A stretch of 64,000 bases of DNA from Candidatus Enterococcus ferrettii. GTDB lineage: Bacteria; Bacillota; Bacilli; Lactobacillales; Enterococcaceae. The first letter of the stretch is position 1, and every line of letters starts with the position of its first letter. The stretch spans positions 62,276 to 126,275 of the forward strand of contig NZ_JAFREL010000003.1 of assembly GCF_017377655.1 (NCBI RefSeq), in the 5' to 3' direction. The notes under the pieces are model-generated. The model had not been told where the DNA came from. It ran no database searches and worked only from the letters and a program-made list of their open reading frames with translations. Shown piece after piece: positions 34,007 through 43,096 of the stretch. Both the position numbers and the translations under genes were made by a program.

Positions 34007-34840
34007 CTACTTTTTCCCAAGAATTATCTTTTGATAGCGTAATGGGGGAATCCCTTCCACCTCTTTAAAAACTCGATGAAAGGTTTTTTCACTGGAAAAA
34101 CCGGAGCGCTCTGCAACCTGGGTCATAGGAATAGTCTCTTTGGACAAAATATACTTTGCTTTGTTGATGCGGTATTCATTTAAAAAACGGTGAAAGGGAA
34201 TTCCGACATTCTTTTTAAAGAAACGCGAAAAATAGGTGGGACTGACATTCAAAATCGCCGCAACCTCTTCAATTCGTATATTTTCTAAATAATTCGCATC
34301 AATGAACTGATAAACGCAATCTAAACGTTCCAAGATTTCTTGATTATTCAAGGTTTGAACACTAACCTTTTGCATTTGCTGCGAGCTTTGAGGCAACTTT
34401 GCTAGAGATGCAAACAATTGTGTTAAATTGGTTAGCTGATCCAGTTTTTTTAAAGGCTGGTCTAGTTCTTCCCCTTCATATAATGATAGAATCAATTGAC
34501 CCAGCTGCCATTGCTGGTGCTTCGGCCAATTCTTACTGTGACTTTCACTATTCTCAATAGAATGCTGTAGAAAAACGGCCTCTTCTATAGAAAGAAACTC
34601 GTTGAAAAGTCGAGTATCGACTTTGACAATAATATATTCTGTCGCTGGTGAAGCAAGATAGTAGTGACTGATACCACTGTGGATGATATACATTTCTTCT
34701 TCCAGCAGCTGGATCACCTCTTGCTCAATTCCAACGGTTAATTGTCCTTCCACGACATAAATCATTTCTAGCTCTTGATGCCAATTCGGTGCGATTCTTT
34801 CCTCGCCAGTTTGGTAAAATAGCTGCAGGTTGCTTTTCAT
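34007..34840 (-). CDS. AraC-family regulator
   Basis: ATG 34840 follows GGGAGG; 277 residues. The N-terminal cupin-like sensor ('NWHQELEMIYVVEGQLTVGI', 'HSGISHYYL') is followed by two HTH motifs in the last 100 residues ('RIEEVAAILNVSPTYFSRFFKKNVGIPFHRFLNEYRINKAKYIL' and 'MTQVAERSGFSSEKTFHRVFKEVEGIPPLRYQ'). It lies between and divergent to the EIICB gene and upstream of the EIIA-mapP operon, so it is probably the local activator. Confidence 0.85.
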   Translation of the reverse strand: MKSNLQLFYQTGEERIAPNWHQELEMIYVVEGQLTVGIEQEVIQLLEEEMYIIHSGISHYYLASPATEYIIVKVDTRLFNEFLSIEEAVFLQHSIENSESHSKNWPKHQQWQLGQLILSLYEGEELDQPLKKLDQLTNLTQLFASLAKLPQSSQQMQKVSVQTLNNQEILERLDCVYQFIDANYLENIRIEEVAAILNVSPTYFSRFFKKNVGIPFHRFLNEYRINKAKYILSKETIPMTQVAERSGFSSEKTFHRVFKEVEGIPPLRYQKIILGKK

Positions 34841-34975
34841 GCGAAGCACCTCCCAATTTGATTATAACGAGGCCTTCTTGGAAAAGCTACACTGTCATAA
34901 ATTGTGGAACTTTATATCACAACCTGACACTAAATTTCTACTTGGCTGACTTTAGTCCAGAATACGCTAGGTCTA

Positions 34976-35006
34976 TTGTAAGCGGATTACATTGCGTGCT
35001 ATAACT
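34976..35006 (+). promoter_or_regulatory. EIICB promoter with palindromic operator
   Basis: TTGTAA (34976-34981) and TATAAC (about 35000-35005) form a promoter with 18-bp spacing. The palindrome TGTAA-GCGGA-TTACA (34977-34991) overlaps the -35. It is cre-like but one base longer than the consensus, so CcpA or the local AraC/RpiR regulator may bind. Confidence 0.5.
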
Positions 35007-35039
35007 AAGTCATAAATTTCGAAAGAAGGTGTTCTCTAC

Positions 35040-36617
35040 ATGATGGAGAAAATTCAGCGCTTTGGAGGCGCAATGTATACACCGGTACTTTTATTTTCAT
35101 TTGCCGGAATTGCAGTAGCTTTATCAGTCGTTTTCAAAAATCCAATGCTGGTGGGCAGTATCGCAACAGAAGGCTCAGCTTGGTACAATGTCTGGTCAAT
35201 TATTGAGAATGGTGCTTGGACTGTTTTTAATCAATTAGAGTTGCTTTTCATTATTGGTTTGCCTCTTGGTCTGGCAAAAAAAGCCAGCGGACGTGCAGCC
35301 ATGGAATCATTTGTTATCTATTTAACTGGTAACTATTTTATCAGCAGTATTTTGCAATTTTATGGTGATAGCTTTGGTGTGAACTTCGCAGCAGATCCTG
35401 GCGGTGAATCTGGTTTGAAATTAATCGCAGGAATCAAAACATTGGATACTGGTGTCTTGGGTGCTATTGCCATTGCTTCTATCGCAGTGTGGCTGCATAA
35501 CAAATTCTTCGAGAAAAAACTGCCTGATTGGTTAGGGGTTTTCCAAGGCTCGACCTTCGTTTACATCTTGGGATTTGTCGTTATGCTGCCCGTTGCTTTA
35601 CTTATCTGTCTTATTTGGCCAAAAATTCAATTAGGTATCAGCTCAATGCAAGGGTTCCTCGTTTCTTCGGGAGTTTTCGGGGTTGGTTTGTACGCCTTTC
35701 TGGAGCGGGTGCTGATTCCAACCGGATTGCACCACTTTGTTTATACACCTTTCCTATACGGCCCAGCAGTAGTTGAGGGTGGAATTGCTAAATACTGGAT
35801 GGAACATTTAAACGAGTTTGCTCAAAGTACGGCTCCTTTAAAAGAGCTGTTCCCACAAGGTGGTTTCTCGTTAAACGGAAACTCAAAAATTTTTGCGTCT
35901 CTTGGTATTTCAGCAGCCTTCTACGCTACAGCAAAGCCAAGCAAAAAGAAACAAGTTTTGTCTATTTTGATTCCAGTTGCTCTAACTGCCGCATTAATCG
36001 GGGTAACTGAGCCGCTTGAATTCACCTTCCTGTTTATTGCACCACCATTGTTCCTGCTGCATGCTGTTCTAACGGGTTTAATGGCAGCAACGATGTTCAG
36101 CTTTGGGGTTGTCGGCGATATGAACAGTGGCTTAATTGATATGTTAACCAGAAACTGGTTGCCTCTAGGTGCCAACCATTGGCAAACTTACTTGATTCAA
36201 ATTATTATCGGCTTAGTCTTTGTGGCGATTTACTTTATCTCCTTTAGATACTTAATTTTGAAATTTGATTTTGCTACACCAGGTCGGGAAAAAGATGATA
36301 CCGAAGTAAAACTTTACAGCAAAAAAGATTACAAAGAAGCGAAAAAGGATACCCAGGGAACACCGATTAGCGATCCTTATTCTGAACGGGCTCAAGTTTT
36401 CTTGGACGCATTCGGTGGAGCAGAAAACATCAGCAAAGTGAACAACTGTGCAACCCGCCTGCGTATCAGTGTAAAAGATGAAACAAAAGTTGCAGCTGAC
36501 ACCGTTTTTAAAACTGGCGGAGCTCACGGCGTTGTACGAAAAGGAAATGCATTTCAAGTAATCGTTGGAATGGATGTACCGCAGGTTAGAGAACGTTTTG
36601 AGCAATTATTGAATTAA
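35040..36617 (+). CDS. PTS alpha-glucoside/glucose-type EIICB
   Basis: A 525-residue permease of the same family as the one at 20410. It has about ten hydrophobic segments with 'LIPTGLHHFVYTPF' and 'GVTEPLEFTFLFIAPP', then an EIIB domain with Cys470 in 'VNNCATRLRI'. There is no EIIA domain. The EIIA at 33413, in the divergent operon, is the obvious partner. The RpiR regulator gene follows 74 bp later. Substrate is inferred to be an alpha-linked glucosyl disaccharide from the GH13 and fructokinase genes. Confidence 0.85.
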   Translation: MMEKIQRFGGAMYTPVLLFSFAGIAVALSVVFKNPMLVGSIATEGSAWYNVWSIIENGAWTVFNQLELLFIIGLPLGLAKKASGRAAMESFVIYLTGNYFISSILQFYGDSFGVNFAADPGGESGLKLIAGIKTLDTGVLGAIAIASIAVWLHNKFFEKKLPDWLGVFQGSTFVYILGFVVMLPVALLICLIWPKIQLGISSMQGFLVSSGVFGVGLYAFLERVLIPTGLHHFVYTPFLYGPAVVEGGIAKYWMEHLNEFAQSTAPLKELFPQGGFSLNGNSKIFASLGISAAFYATAKPSKKKQVLSILIPVALTAALIGVTEPLEFTFLFIAPPLFLLHAVLTGLMAATMFSFGVVGDMNSGLIDMLTRNWLPLGANHWQTYLIQIIIGLVFVAIYFISFRYLILKFDFATPGREKDDTEVKLYSKKDYKEAKKDTQGTPISDPYSERAQVFLDAFGGAENISKVNNCATRLRISVKDETKVAADTVFKTGGAHGVVRKGNAFQVIVGMDVPQVRERFEQLLN

Positions 36618-36691
36618 TGGATTTGCTCCTAGTCGCTGTTCGTTTCTTACACTATAATAAAAGAAATGAATAGGATTAGGAGCTGTTTTTC

Positions 36692-37447
36692 ATGAATCTA
36701 AGAGATTTAATAAATTCGCGGCAGGAAAGTTTCAGCGAAACCGAAAAAGAAATTTTAAGCTATATGTTGGATAACCAACCGGCCGTTGAGGTTATGACAA
36801 TCAGCTCACTCGCCGCTGCAGCTCATGTTTCCAAATCCTCGGTAATTCGCCTAACTAAAAAATTAGGATTTTCCGGCTATTCCGAGCTGAAGTACTTTTT
36901 GAAAGCTTCAAAGGATAATCCGAACGAAAATCTGTACGATGTTTTGTCCAATCAACGCAAGGATCTGGAGGACACCCAAAAATATTTGGACCAGTTAGAT
37001 TTTGAACCATTAATCCAATTACTAGCGAATGCCAACATTGTTTATTGTTACGGAACCGGCTACGCTCAAAAAAATGCCGCCAACGAATTCTCCAAATCCT
37101 TACTAGGCTGCCAAATTCGATCAATGGTCTTACCTGCCAGAACTGAATTCGACGTCAGTATGTCTGCATTTACCAAGCAGGACCTGGTTATCTTTATTTC
37201 TCTCAGTGGTGAAACCGATGAAATGAAAGAAGACATTAAAATTCTGAAGCTGCGGCAAATTCCTTTTATTGCTATTACTGAATTCAGCCAAAACTACATG
37301 TCATCATTGGCCAACTATAGTTTGCATTATCATGTAACGCCGATGGTCATTCATGGTCAAAGTCGTCAACTGCATTCTTTTATTACTCTAAACTTATTGC
37401 TTGATACCGTTGTCCGGCGCTACATTGTCTCATTAGGAAAAGAATAG
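36692..37447 (+). CDS. RpiR-family regulator
   Basis: A 251-residue regulator with the HTH at about 1-75 ('FSETEKEILSYML...SSLAAAAHVSKSSVIRLTKKLGFSGYSEL') and an SIS domain at 105-240 ('VYCYGTGYAQKNAANEFSKSL', 'FISLSGETDEMKEDI'). TAGGAGC precedes the ATG. It is downstream of EIICB and likely responds to the sugar phosphate made by that permease. Confidence 0.85.
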   Translation: MNLRDLINSRQESFSETEKEILSYMLDNQPAVEVMTISSLAAAAHVSKSSVIRLTKKLGFSGYSELKYFLKASKDNPNENLYDVLSNQRKDLEDTQKYLDQLDFEPLIQLLANANIVYCYGTGYAQKNAANEFSKSLLGCQIRSMVLPARTEFDVSMSAFTKQDLVIFISLSGETDEMKEDIKILKLRQIPFIAITEFSQNYMSSLANYSLHYHVTPMVIHGQSRQLHSFITLNLLLDTVVRRYIVSLGKE

Positions 37448-37458
37448 GAGAATTCAAC

Positions 37459-37878
37459 ATGCTGCACACATTGAAACGCTATAATCCCATCACTATTTTG
37501 CAAGGTTATTGGCTAGTTAGTCCGTTAGTAATTTTGCTTTATCTTTACTTGACGACCTTAAACTTACATATCAGCTTCACTGAACTTTTAAATCAAGCAC
37601 CTTTTGCCTTTATCTTTTTGAATGCCTGCATTGCCTTCACCCAAAGCTATTGGCTAAAAATATTACAAGGTAAAAACCAAAAACGCTATTTATCGCTGGC
37701 TCTAATTCAGCAGCTGGTTAGTCTGAATGTTCTCGGTGCCTCCTTGGTCTTCCTATCATTAAAACGGACATCTAGCGAGACTTCTTCTAAACAACCAAAA
37801 GCCTTTTTTCTACTAGGCTCTTTCGTTCTATGCCTGTCAATTTTAGTTTCAAGCTTACTGCTTCTTCAAGCCTTTTAA
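37459..37878 (+). CDS. Four-TM membrane protein of unknown function
   Basis: A 139-residue hydrophobic protein 11 bp after the RpiR stop, with AGGAG upstream, so in the same transcript. Four helices are visible at about 20-35, 48-65, 80-100 and 115-138, with a basic loop 'LKILQGKNQKRYLS' and a Ser/Thr/Lys-rich loop before the last helix. No family is recognised. Confidence 0.6.
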   Translation: MLHTLKRYNPITILQGYWLVSPLVILLYLYLTTLNLHISFTELLNQAPFAFIFLNACIAFTQSYWLKILQGKNQKRYLSLALIQQLVSLNVLGASLVFLSLKRTSSETSSKQPKAFFLLGSFVLCLSILVSSLLLLQAF

Positions 37879-37931
37879 CCGGCTAAGCTAAGGTGCACTC
37901 GTCCTTTTGATCTTAAGGCTAAAGCATAACC

Positions 37932-37968
37932 AGCGAAGCAACTTGCTTTATTAAGCAGGTGCTTCGCT
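37932..37968 (+). terminator. Terminator
   Basis: Stem AGCGAAGCAACTTGCT / AAGCAGGTGCTTCGCT with mismatches, followed by ATTTTCTTTG. Confidence 0.75.
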
Positions 37969-38084
37969 ATTTTCTTTGATTATTGGCAATGATACGATAC
38001 GTGTCAGCTTTTTTTCCCTCAGACACATAATTCATCTAGTATCTTTCTCCTTTTTTATCTACACTAACATTGAGGAGTGAGAAA

Positions 38085-38822
38085 ATGATTATTGGTGAAA
38101 AAATTAAAGAGAAACGAACCGAGAAAAAGTGGACCCAAGAAGAATTGGCTGAACGATTGCACGTCTCACGGTCAACAATTTCTGGTTGGGAGGTGGGGAG
38201 GAATTATCCAGATCTGACAACCATTGTTCAACTTAGCGACCTGCTAGATATTTCACTGGATCAACTGCTGAGAGAGGATCATAAGATGACAAATCACCTC
38301 TCGAAAAATTTGAGAGCTGGAAGGATTTACCAACGAATCATTATTGGCGCCATTATTCTTCTTTTGGTTCATATGATATATGGTCAGTATTTGACTAAAC
38401 AAGCCGATCATTATAATGATTATTTGTCCCAAGAAGGTTGGACACCTAATGAAGAGTATCTAACCGTCTATGAAAAAACTGAAAAAGAAATTACTTATCT
38501 TGCTTCTACCACGCGTGTATATGCAGCGAATCTATTCTACTTAAAAAATCAATTTACTCTAGCTGCTAAAGTGGACCACTGCGAAACTCAACTTGATTCC
38601 GCAGGTCAGCTCTATGTGAAAATTCCTAAAGAAGTACTCTTAACAGATGCTGATTATCTTATGGAAATTGATAAAAAGGGCCATTTATTACCAATTACCT
38701 CTCAAACTTCTATTGAAACAGCCGAATTAATGGCATCCTACATGGAAGACAATCAAACAACCCATCAGAAGCTTATTGATGGGTTGCTAGCAAAAAAAGA
38801 ATTTTCAGCAGGAGAAAACTAA
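38085..38822 (+). CDS. XRE-family regulator with membrane anchor
   Basis: ATG 38085 follows GAGGAGTGAG. The 245-residue protein has an N-terminal Cro/CI HTH (residues 1-60, 'KWTQEELAERLHVSRSTISGWEVGRNYPDL'), one transmembrane helix at about 88-105 ('IIIGAIILLLVHMIYG') and an extracytoplasmic domain of about 140 residues with no recognised family. The layout is that of a one-component membrane sensor that binds DNA at the inner face. It stands alone, so its target is unknown. Confidence 0.78.
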   Translation: MIIGEKIKEKRTEKKWTQEELAERLHVSRSTISGWEVGRNYPDLTTIVQLSDLLDISLDQLLREDHKMTNHLSKNLRAGRIYQRIIIGAIILLLVHMIYGQYLTKQADHYNDYLSQEGWTPNEEYLTVYEKTEKEITYLASTTRVYAANLFYLKNQFTLAAKVDHCETQLDSAGQLYVKIPKEVLLTDADYLMEIDKKGHLLPITSQTSIETAELMASYMEDNQTTHQKLIDGLLAKKEFSAGEN

Positions 38823-38872
38823 GGCAACTGTTCATTCAGCGGTAAAATAGATTTCACTTTAGAATAGACAGC

Positions 38873-38920
38873 AAAAAGACAACTCCTCTTTTTCTTTATT
38901 ACAGAGGAATTTGTCTTTTC
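38873..38920. terminator. Bidirectional terminator
   Basis: Stem AAAAGACAAcTCCTCT / AGAGGAaTTTGTCTTTT between the convergent XRE and GyrI-like genes. Confidence 0.8.
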
Positions 38921-38923
38921 TTT

Positions 38924-39391
38924 CTATTGTGTAATAGGAATATACATTTCGGTCAAAAGCTCCGATTCAGGCCGGTCATTGTCATTCAGGTAGTGATAGT
39001 ATATGCCACCAGCTGGCTGACACCCATGAGCAGGTATCCAGCTCATCAATTCCTCCACTACAGGATCTGACTGCTCATAAGGACCTAAGTCAATAGCTGC
39101 AACAATTGTCCGAGCTGACAAGCTGGCACTTTTAATCCGCTCTGTCCCCGCAATCCTTTCAACCACTTGAAAACCAATTTCAACGTCCAGCTCCTCTAAA
39201 TCAATCGTGTGAAAGCAAACAATCGGGCCACTACTAGGAAAGCTGTCGGCTTCAGCAATCAGTTTAGAAATCTCCGTCACAGCTTCTCCCACAAAGTCCG
39301 AGTACTCCTCAAAGAAATGAATCGTTCGTCGAAGAGAAAGCAGTTGCATTTCCGGCAGCTGCTTCACCATGATTTTGCTAATCCTCGTCAT
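38924..39391 (-). CDS. GyrI-like effector-binding protein
   Basis: A 155-residue single-domain protein of the AraC/BmrR effector-binding (GyrI-like) fold. It has the start 'KIMVKQLPEMQLLSLRRTI', the central 'DVEIGFQVVERI', 'TIVAAIDLGPYEQSDPVVEELMSWI', and the C-terminal 'PESELLTEMYIPI' with the ligand-type Glu. It binds small hydrophobic cations or acts as a protein inhibitor. It overlaps the end of the DUF3788 gene by 14 bp, so the two are coupled. Confidence 0.75.
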   Translation of the reverse strand: MTRISKIMVKQLPEMQLLSLRRTIHFFEEYSDFVGEAVTEISKLIAEADSFPSSGPIVCFHTIDLEELDVEIGFQVVERIAGTERIKSASLSARTIVAAIDLGPYEQSDPVVEELMSWIPAHGCQPAGGIYYHYLNDNDRPESELLTEMYIPITQ

Positions 39392-39839
39392 TGTTTATCC
39401 TCCATTCTATTTGATGCTGCGGCTCCCGACGCAAAGCTATCAGCTTCAGCGTATCTTCTAAAACTGCCATCTCTTTCATGTCCAGCATTAACCATTTTTG
39501 ACCCTGCCCTACTTTGGCTCCTGTAAATACTTTTTGAACATAAGGAGATACTAGCGGCATTAGCTCCTCAGCTGACGCCATCTCCTTTTTCCCAATTACT
39601 ACTAATGAGATAAAATAGCCCTCCATTGGATAAAGCGTACATAAAGACTTTCCAGATTTGACATACTTTATATTCCAACCCGCCTGCATGGAACAACCAC
39701 TGTAACTATACTTTGGTTCTACTTCATAGGCCTGCTGAAGATAATCGTTGAATTGAAACCAAAGGGGATTATCAATGAAGGCAGCTATTTGCTCCTTAGT
39801 TGGCTGAGTCTTAGCCGGAAAACATTTCTTCCAAGTCAT
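39378..39839 (-). CDS. DUF3788-family protein
   Basis: ATG 39839 follows AGGTGA; 153 residues. 'AFIDNPLWFQFNDYLQQAYEVEPKYSYSGCSMQAGWNIKYVKSGKSLCTLYPMEGYFISLVVIG' matches the DUF3788 pattern, with a GyrI-like/DUF1801-like alpha-beta fold. No catalytic residues are known for the family. It is coupled to the GyrI-like gene, a pairing that suggests both bind a shared ligand. Confidence 0.65.
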   Translation of the reverse strand: MTWKKCFPAKTQPTKEQIAAFIDNPLWFQFNDYLQQAYEVEPKYSYSGCSMQAGWNIKYVKSGKSLCTLYPMEGYFISLVVIGKKEMASAEELMPLVSPYVQKVFTGAKVGQGQKWLMLDMKEMAVLEDTLKLIALRREPQHQIEWRINNDED

Positions 39840-39914
39840 TTCATCACCTGCTTTTTCTTTTATCATACCCAATAATCTCCCCCTCGGCTTGCACTCCAAT
39901 GCTCTTTTTCCATA

Positions 39915-39955
39915 AAAAAGAAGAGCTAGCATTTTTCCGCTAACTCTTCTTTGGC
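39915..39955. terminator. Hairpin upstream of the DUF3788 gene
   Basis: Stem AAAGAAGAGCTAGC / GCTAACTCTTCTTT with one mismatch, loop ATTTTTCC. The gene that ends here is not evident, so it may be a relic. Confidence 0.5.
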
Positions 39956-40225
39956 TTTCTATTTTAAGTTATTTCAACATAGTTCTCTTTTATTCGCTGA
40001 CTTTCAGTACTTACTTCCAATCCACGGCCACAGCATAAGATTCCGCGAAACGAAAAATAGTAGTCCGTTTGAAACAGCTGCCTGCAGATCATTCCCTAAT
40101 AGACGGTGCTTTGGAAAATTAGTCTGTAGACAAACTATTATTGGAATGATAGACATCAATAGTGAAAAAACGCTTTGACTGTTTCGTATAAAAGCATCGA
40201 TTTTTTTCTTCTTTTCTCTGCTTTT

Positions 40226-40295
40226 TGCAACAAACACTGCTTCCTTTGCAACAAAACAAATAGTACTATTGCTAAATAGGCAGACTTGCTATGCT
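40226..40295 (+). promoter_or_regulatory. LytTR-type promoter of the lytTR-DUF3021 operon
   Basis: Direct repeats TGCAACAAA at 40226-40234 and 40247-40255 (21 bp apart) and -10 TATGCT at 40290, 43 bp after the second repeat. Nine-base repeats with a 12-base gap are the known binding mode of LytTR domains. Confidence 0.75.
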
Positions 40296-40315
40296 TATCT
40301 CAGAAGGAGGAGCAC

Positions 40316-40756
40316 ATGAAACTCAATATTATCTGGAATAACCAAAAGGGAAAAGACTGCATCGACATTATTAGTCATCCCATCAATCATGAAATAGTGA
40401 CCCATTGGCAAAGTCAGTGGATGCAAGCTGCGACCTTGCAAGCCATTCAACCATCCAATCAGCGAACTCTGCTGGTAGCTTTGCAGGAGATAGAAGCGAT
40501 TGAAACCATGGGACATATGAGCAAAATTCATATGCTTTCTGGCGATGTTCTTTGGCTGCAAAAGAAATTAAAGGAACTTACCTATCTGGAAGCATCCGGC
40601 TTTTATCGCATTAATAATTCAACCATTCTAAATATTCAGCAGATCTCTGCATTCTCGGCTGGCCAGCATGCCCGGCTAGAAGTATTCACAAAAAATCAGC
40701 AAACATATATTGTCAGTCGTCATTATGCCAAACTATTTAAGGAGCAATTACAATGA
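40316..40756 (+). CDS. LytTR DNA-binding regulator without receiver domain
   Basis: ATG 40316 has AAGGAGG upstream. The 146-residue protein has a short N-terminal region and a LytTR domain from about residue 50 ('ALQEIEAIETMGHMSKIHMLSGDVLWLQKKLKELTYLEASGFYRINNSTILNIQQI'). There is no response-regulator receiver domain. Such one-domain LytTR proteins are usually controlled by an adjacent DUF3021 membrane protein, whose gene overlaps this stop codon (ATGA). The repeats in its own promoter indicate autoregulation and recur at 13.7 kb. Confidence 0.85.
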   Translation: MKLNIIWNNQKGKDCIDIISHPINHEIVTHWQSQWMQAATLQAIQPSNQRTLLVALQEIEAIETMGHMSKIHMLSGDVLWLQKKLKELTYLEASGFYRINNSTILNIQQISAFSAGQHARLEVFTKNQQTYIVSRHYAKLFKEQLQ

Positions 40757-41169
40757 TCAAACACTTAAAAAATAATTTTATGCAGGCTGCATTTGGCAGC
40801 ACTGTTTGGATCGCTTTTCTCACGTTGCTTTTCACTAATCAACCAACCGTGCCCGTTTCCTTTATTTGGCGCTTGTTAGCCATTGGCAGTTTATTGGGAT
40901 TAGTTTTTGGTGTTGTTTATCCATACTTATGGGAGTATTCCATTTTCAAAGCACGAACAACTATTTTGCTTAGCACTCTTTTTAATACGCTTTGCGGCTT
41001 CGCCGTTGTTTATCTTTATTCTGTCGAGCTATTTAGCCAAATCCGATCATTTTTCTTCCCTGTCTTGCTGCTTACTTTGATTGGTCATTTGATCGGCTTT
41101 TATTTCTATTCTAACTATACCAACCGTAAATTAGCAGCTGCTTTAAATAGCACAAAAAAAAATCAGTAG
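40753..41169 (+). CDS. DUF3021-family membrane protein
   Basis: A 138-residue four-TM protein that overlaps the LytTR stop by four bases. 'LLAIGSLLGLVFGVVYPYLWEYSIFKARTTILLSTLFNTLCGF' aligns with the protein at 13779. In known LytTR/membrane-protein pairs the membrane partner inhibits the regulator. A similar role is inferred here. Confidence 0.8.
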   Translation: MIKHLKNNFMQAAFGSTVWIAFLTLLFTNQPTVPVSFIWRLLAIGSLLGLVFGVVYPYLWEYSIFKARTTILLSTLFNTLCGFAVVYLYSVELFSQIRSFFFPVLLLTLIGHLIGFYFYSNYTNRKLAAALNSTKKNQ

Positions 41170-41630
41170 TTTACTATTAATAATACGCACGCGGAATGCT
41201 TCTGTGGATAGTCTTCTTTTCTTCGATGACATTCCTGCAAACCATCATTTTAACTGCTGAAAAATTTATTTTTCTACTTCTGGTTGTTTCCTAGACCATT
41301 GCAGGTTCCCGTTTTCTCCCCATCAAAGTGCGTTAAAAGAATTTGGTCTTATACCACAAATCAGTCTTTCTAAACTCGCTAGAAATATTAGGAATTTGAT
41401 TGAAGTCGAGAAGCATCGAAACTCAGTTCCTTTAAGCTTGTAGTATTGTAATTATGACATCTGTTTATCGTATTTTGATTCGAGCAGCAATTAGGGGCTC
41501 GAGTAGCAGATGTAGTCGATAGTTTGGACGTATTTAGTCAAACTGGTGAGACATCCTTTTTACAATAGGTAATACTACCTCCTAATCACTTCTCTATCTT
41601 ACGGTTACGAATGAACTTGTAAGCAAAAAC
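41170..41630. other. Intergenic region with possible gene remnants
   Basis: About 460 bp without a complete gene. On the plus strand, 41290-41445 reads as an open stretch (ending 'LARNIRNLIEVEKHRNSVPLSL' and a stop) that looks like coding sequence but has no start or ribosome binding site. It is probably a decayed gene end. I see no repeat or RNA structure. Confidence 0.35.
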
Positions 41631-41664
41631 AGGGATCAAAATCGTAAAAGTGATTTTGATCCCT
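41631..41664. terminator. Terminator of the 3-hydroxybutyrate operon
   Basis: Perfect 13-bp stem AGGGATCAAAATC / GATTTTGATCCCT with an eight-base loop, 43 bp past the permease stop. Confidence 0.85.
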
Positions 41665-41707
41665 ATGCTTTTATTTAGATTTAGAAATTATGCCCCAATC
41701 GTTTTTT

Positions 41708-43042
41708 TCAATAAATAAATGAACCCACAGCGATAATAATAATCTCAGCAATCAGCGTACCGCCAGCGACTGTAATAAAAGTTTGTTTGAACCCAGTTTT
41801 ATGATTTAACCCAGTCAAACTTAAGAAAGTTAGTAGGACACCACTTTGCGGAACAATCGTCAGAATATTCGAAGCGACTGCCGCCACGCGGTGAATCATC
41901 TCTGGATTTACCCCTTTATCCAAATAATATTGAGCGAAGTTCGGCATCACAATACCTAAAGCACCAGACGAAGAGCCGGTAATCGCCGACATAGTTGAGG
42001 TCAAAACAGTTAGACTAATTAATGGGTTTCCCGGAATATTCAAAATCAATTCAGAAAAAATTTCAAAACCTGGTGCAATCATCACTACTGCGCCAAAAGC
42101 AACCGCTGAAGCAGTAGAAAAAATTGGCCCGATCGCACCACTGGCTCCGACACTGACTGCACTAATTTTATTTTCAATGTACCGATAGAACAGCAGCAGT
42201 GCCGATAGAATCCCTGCCAACATAGCCACATAAATAATATTTTTTTTCACCAAGTCATTACCGAAGACACTTCCTCCGATAGCAATAATGATCAACAAAA
42301 GTAACGGCGTAATACTAACCATAAATGGTGGCAAATTCTTCTCCACTGTTTGCTCGCCTGCACCAGTCGTATACGTACTATAGTTTTCTCCAGCTGCTAA
42401 GCTTCTATTTAAGCAACGCTTCATGTAAAACAAGCCAAAAATCACACAGCCTAAACTTCCCAACAAACTAGGAATACTAGCTGCCGTCAAAGAAGTATCT
42501 AAGTATTGAATTGGAATAACATTTTGAATCGCCGGTGTTCCTGGAAGCACAGTCATAGTAATGGTCGCAATACCCAACCACAAAGGTACTTGGATCAAGT
42601 TCCAAGCAAGATCCAATTTTTTAAACAACGAGCGTGCCAACGGCAAAACCGCAAACATGACAACAAAAAGACTAATTCCGCCATAAGTCAGAATTCCACT
42701 AATCAAGGCAATCGCAATCAGCACACGATACGGATTATCGTAGCCCACTTTTTGCAAAATAAACTCTGCAATCGAAATCGTTGCCCCACTGCTTTCCATC
42801 AATTTTGCCAAAATCGACCCTAGCAGAAAGATAGAAAAATAGTTTAGTATATAAGTCGATAAAGCACCCATGTAATTATTAGCGCCATTTCCCAAAAGTG
42901 ACTCGATCAATGGCATGCTGTTCAATAAAACTACAATTGCAGTGGCTAGAGGTGCTGCGACTAAAATACTAATTTCTTTCAAAGAAAAATAAATGATCGC
43001 GACGACACCTAATAAAACGCCAAAAGATGCAAGTAAATTCAT
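41708..43042 (-). CDS. GntP-family permease (probable 3-hydroxybutyrate transporter)
   Basis: A 444-residue secondary transporter with about 12 hydrophobic segments. It has GntP-family features: 'FSIFLLGSILAKLMESSGA', 'GILTYGGISLFVVMFAVLPLA', 'SAITGSSSGALGIVMPNFAQ' and 'NILTIVPQSGVLLTFL'. GntP members carry gluconate or short hydroxy acids. As the last gene of an operon with 3-hydroxybutyrate dehydrogenase, a CoA transferase and thiolase, it most likely imports 3-hydroxybutyrate or acetoacetate. Confidence 0.8.
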   Translation of the reverse strand: MNLLASFGVLLGVVAIIYFSLKEISILVAAPLATAIVVLLNSMPLIESLLGNGANNYMGALSTYILNYFSIFLLGSILAKLMESSGATISIAEFILQKVGYDNPYRVLIAIALISGILTYGGISLFVVMFAVLPLARSLFKKLDLAWNLIQVPLWLGIATITMTVLPGTPAIQNVIPIQYLDTSLTAASIPSLLGSLGCVIFGLFYMKRCLNRSLAAGENYSTYTTGAGEQTVEKNLPPFMVSITPLLLLIIIAIGGSVFGNDLVKKNIIYVAMLAGILSALLLFYRYIENKISAVSVGASGAIGPIFSTASAVAFGAVVMIAPGFEIFSELILNIPGNPLISLTVLTSTMSAITGSSSGALGIVMPNFAQYYLDKGVNPEMIHRVAAVASNILTIVPQSGVLLTFLSLTGLNHKTGFKQTFITVAGGTLIAEIIIIAVGSFIY

Positions 43043-43096
43043 ACATACGCTCCTTTAAATCTGCTGCTGAACTGAAAGCAGCAGCAGTCGCTTTGC

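Noticed and set aside
40004..40237. Minus-strand ORF of 77 codons
   Set aside because: It covers the LytTR promoter repeats, lacks a ribosome binding site, and its start overlaps the operator; judged non-coding.
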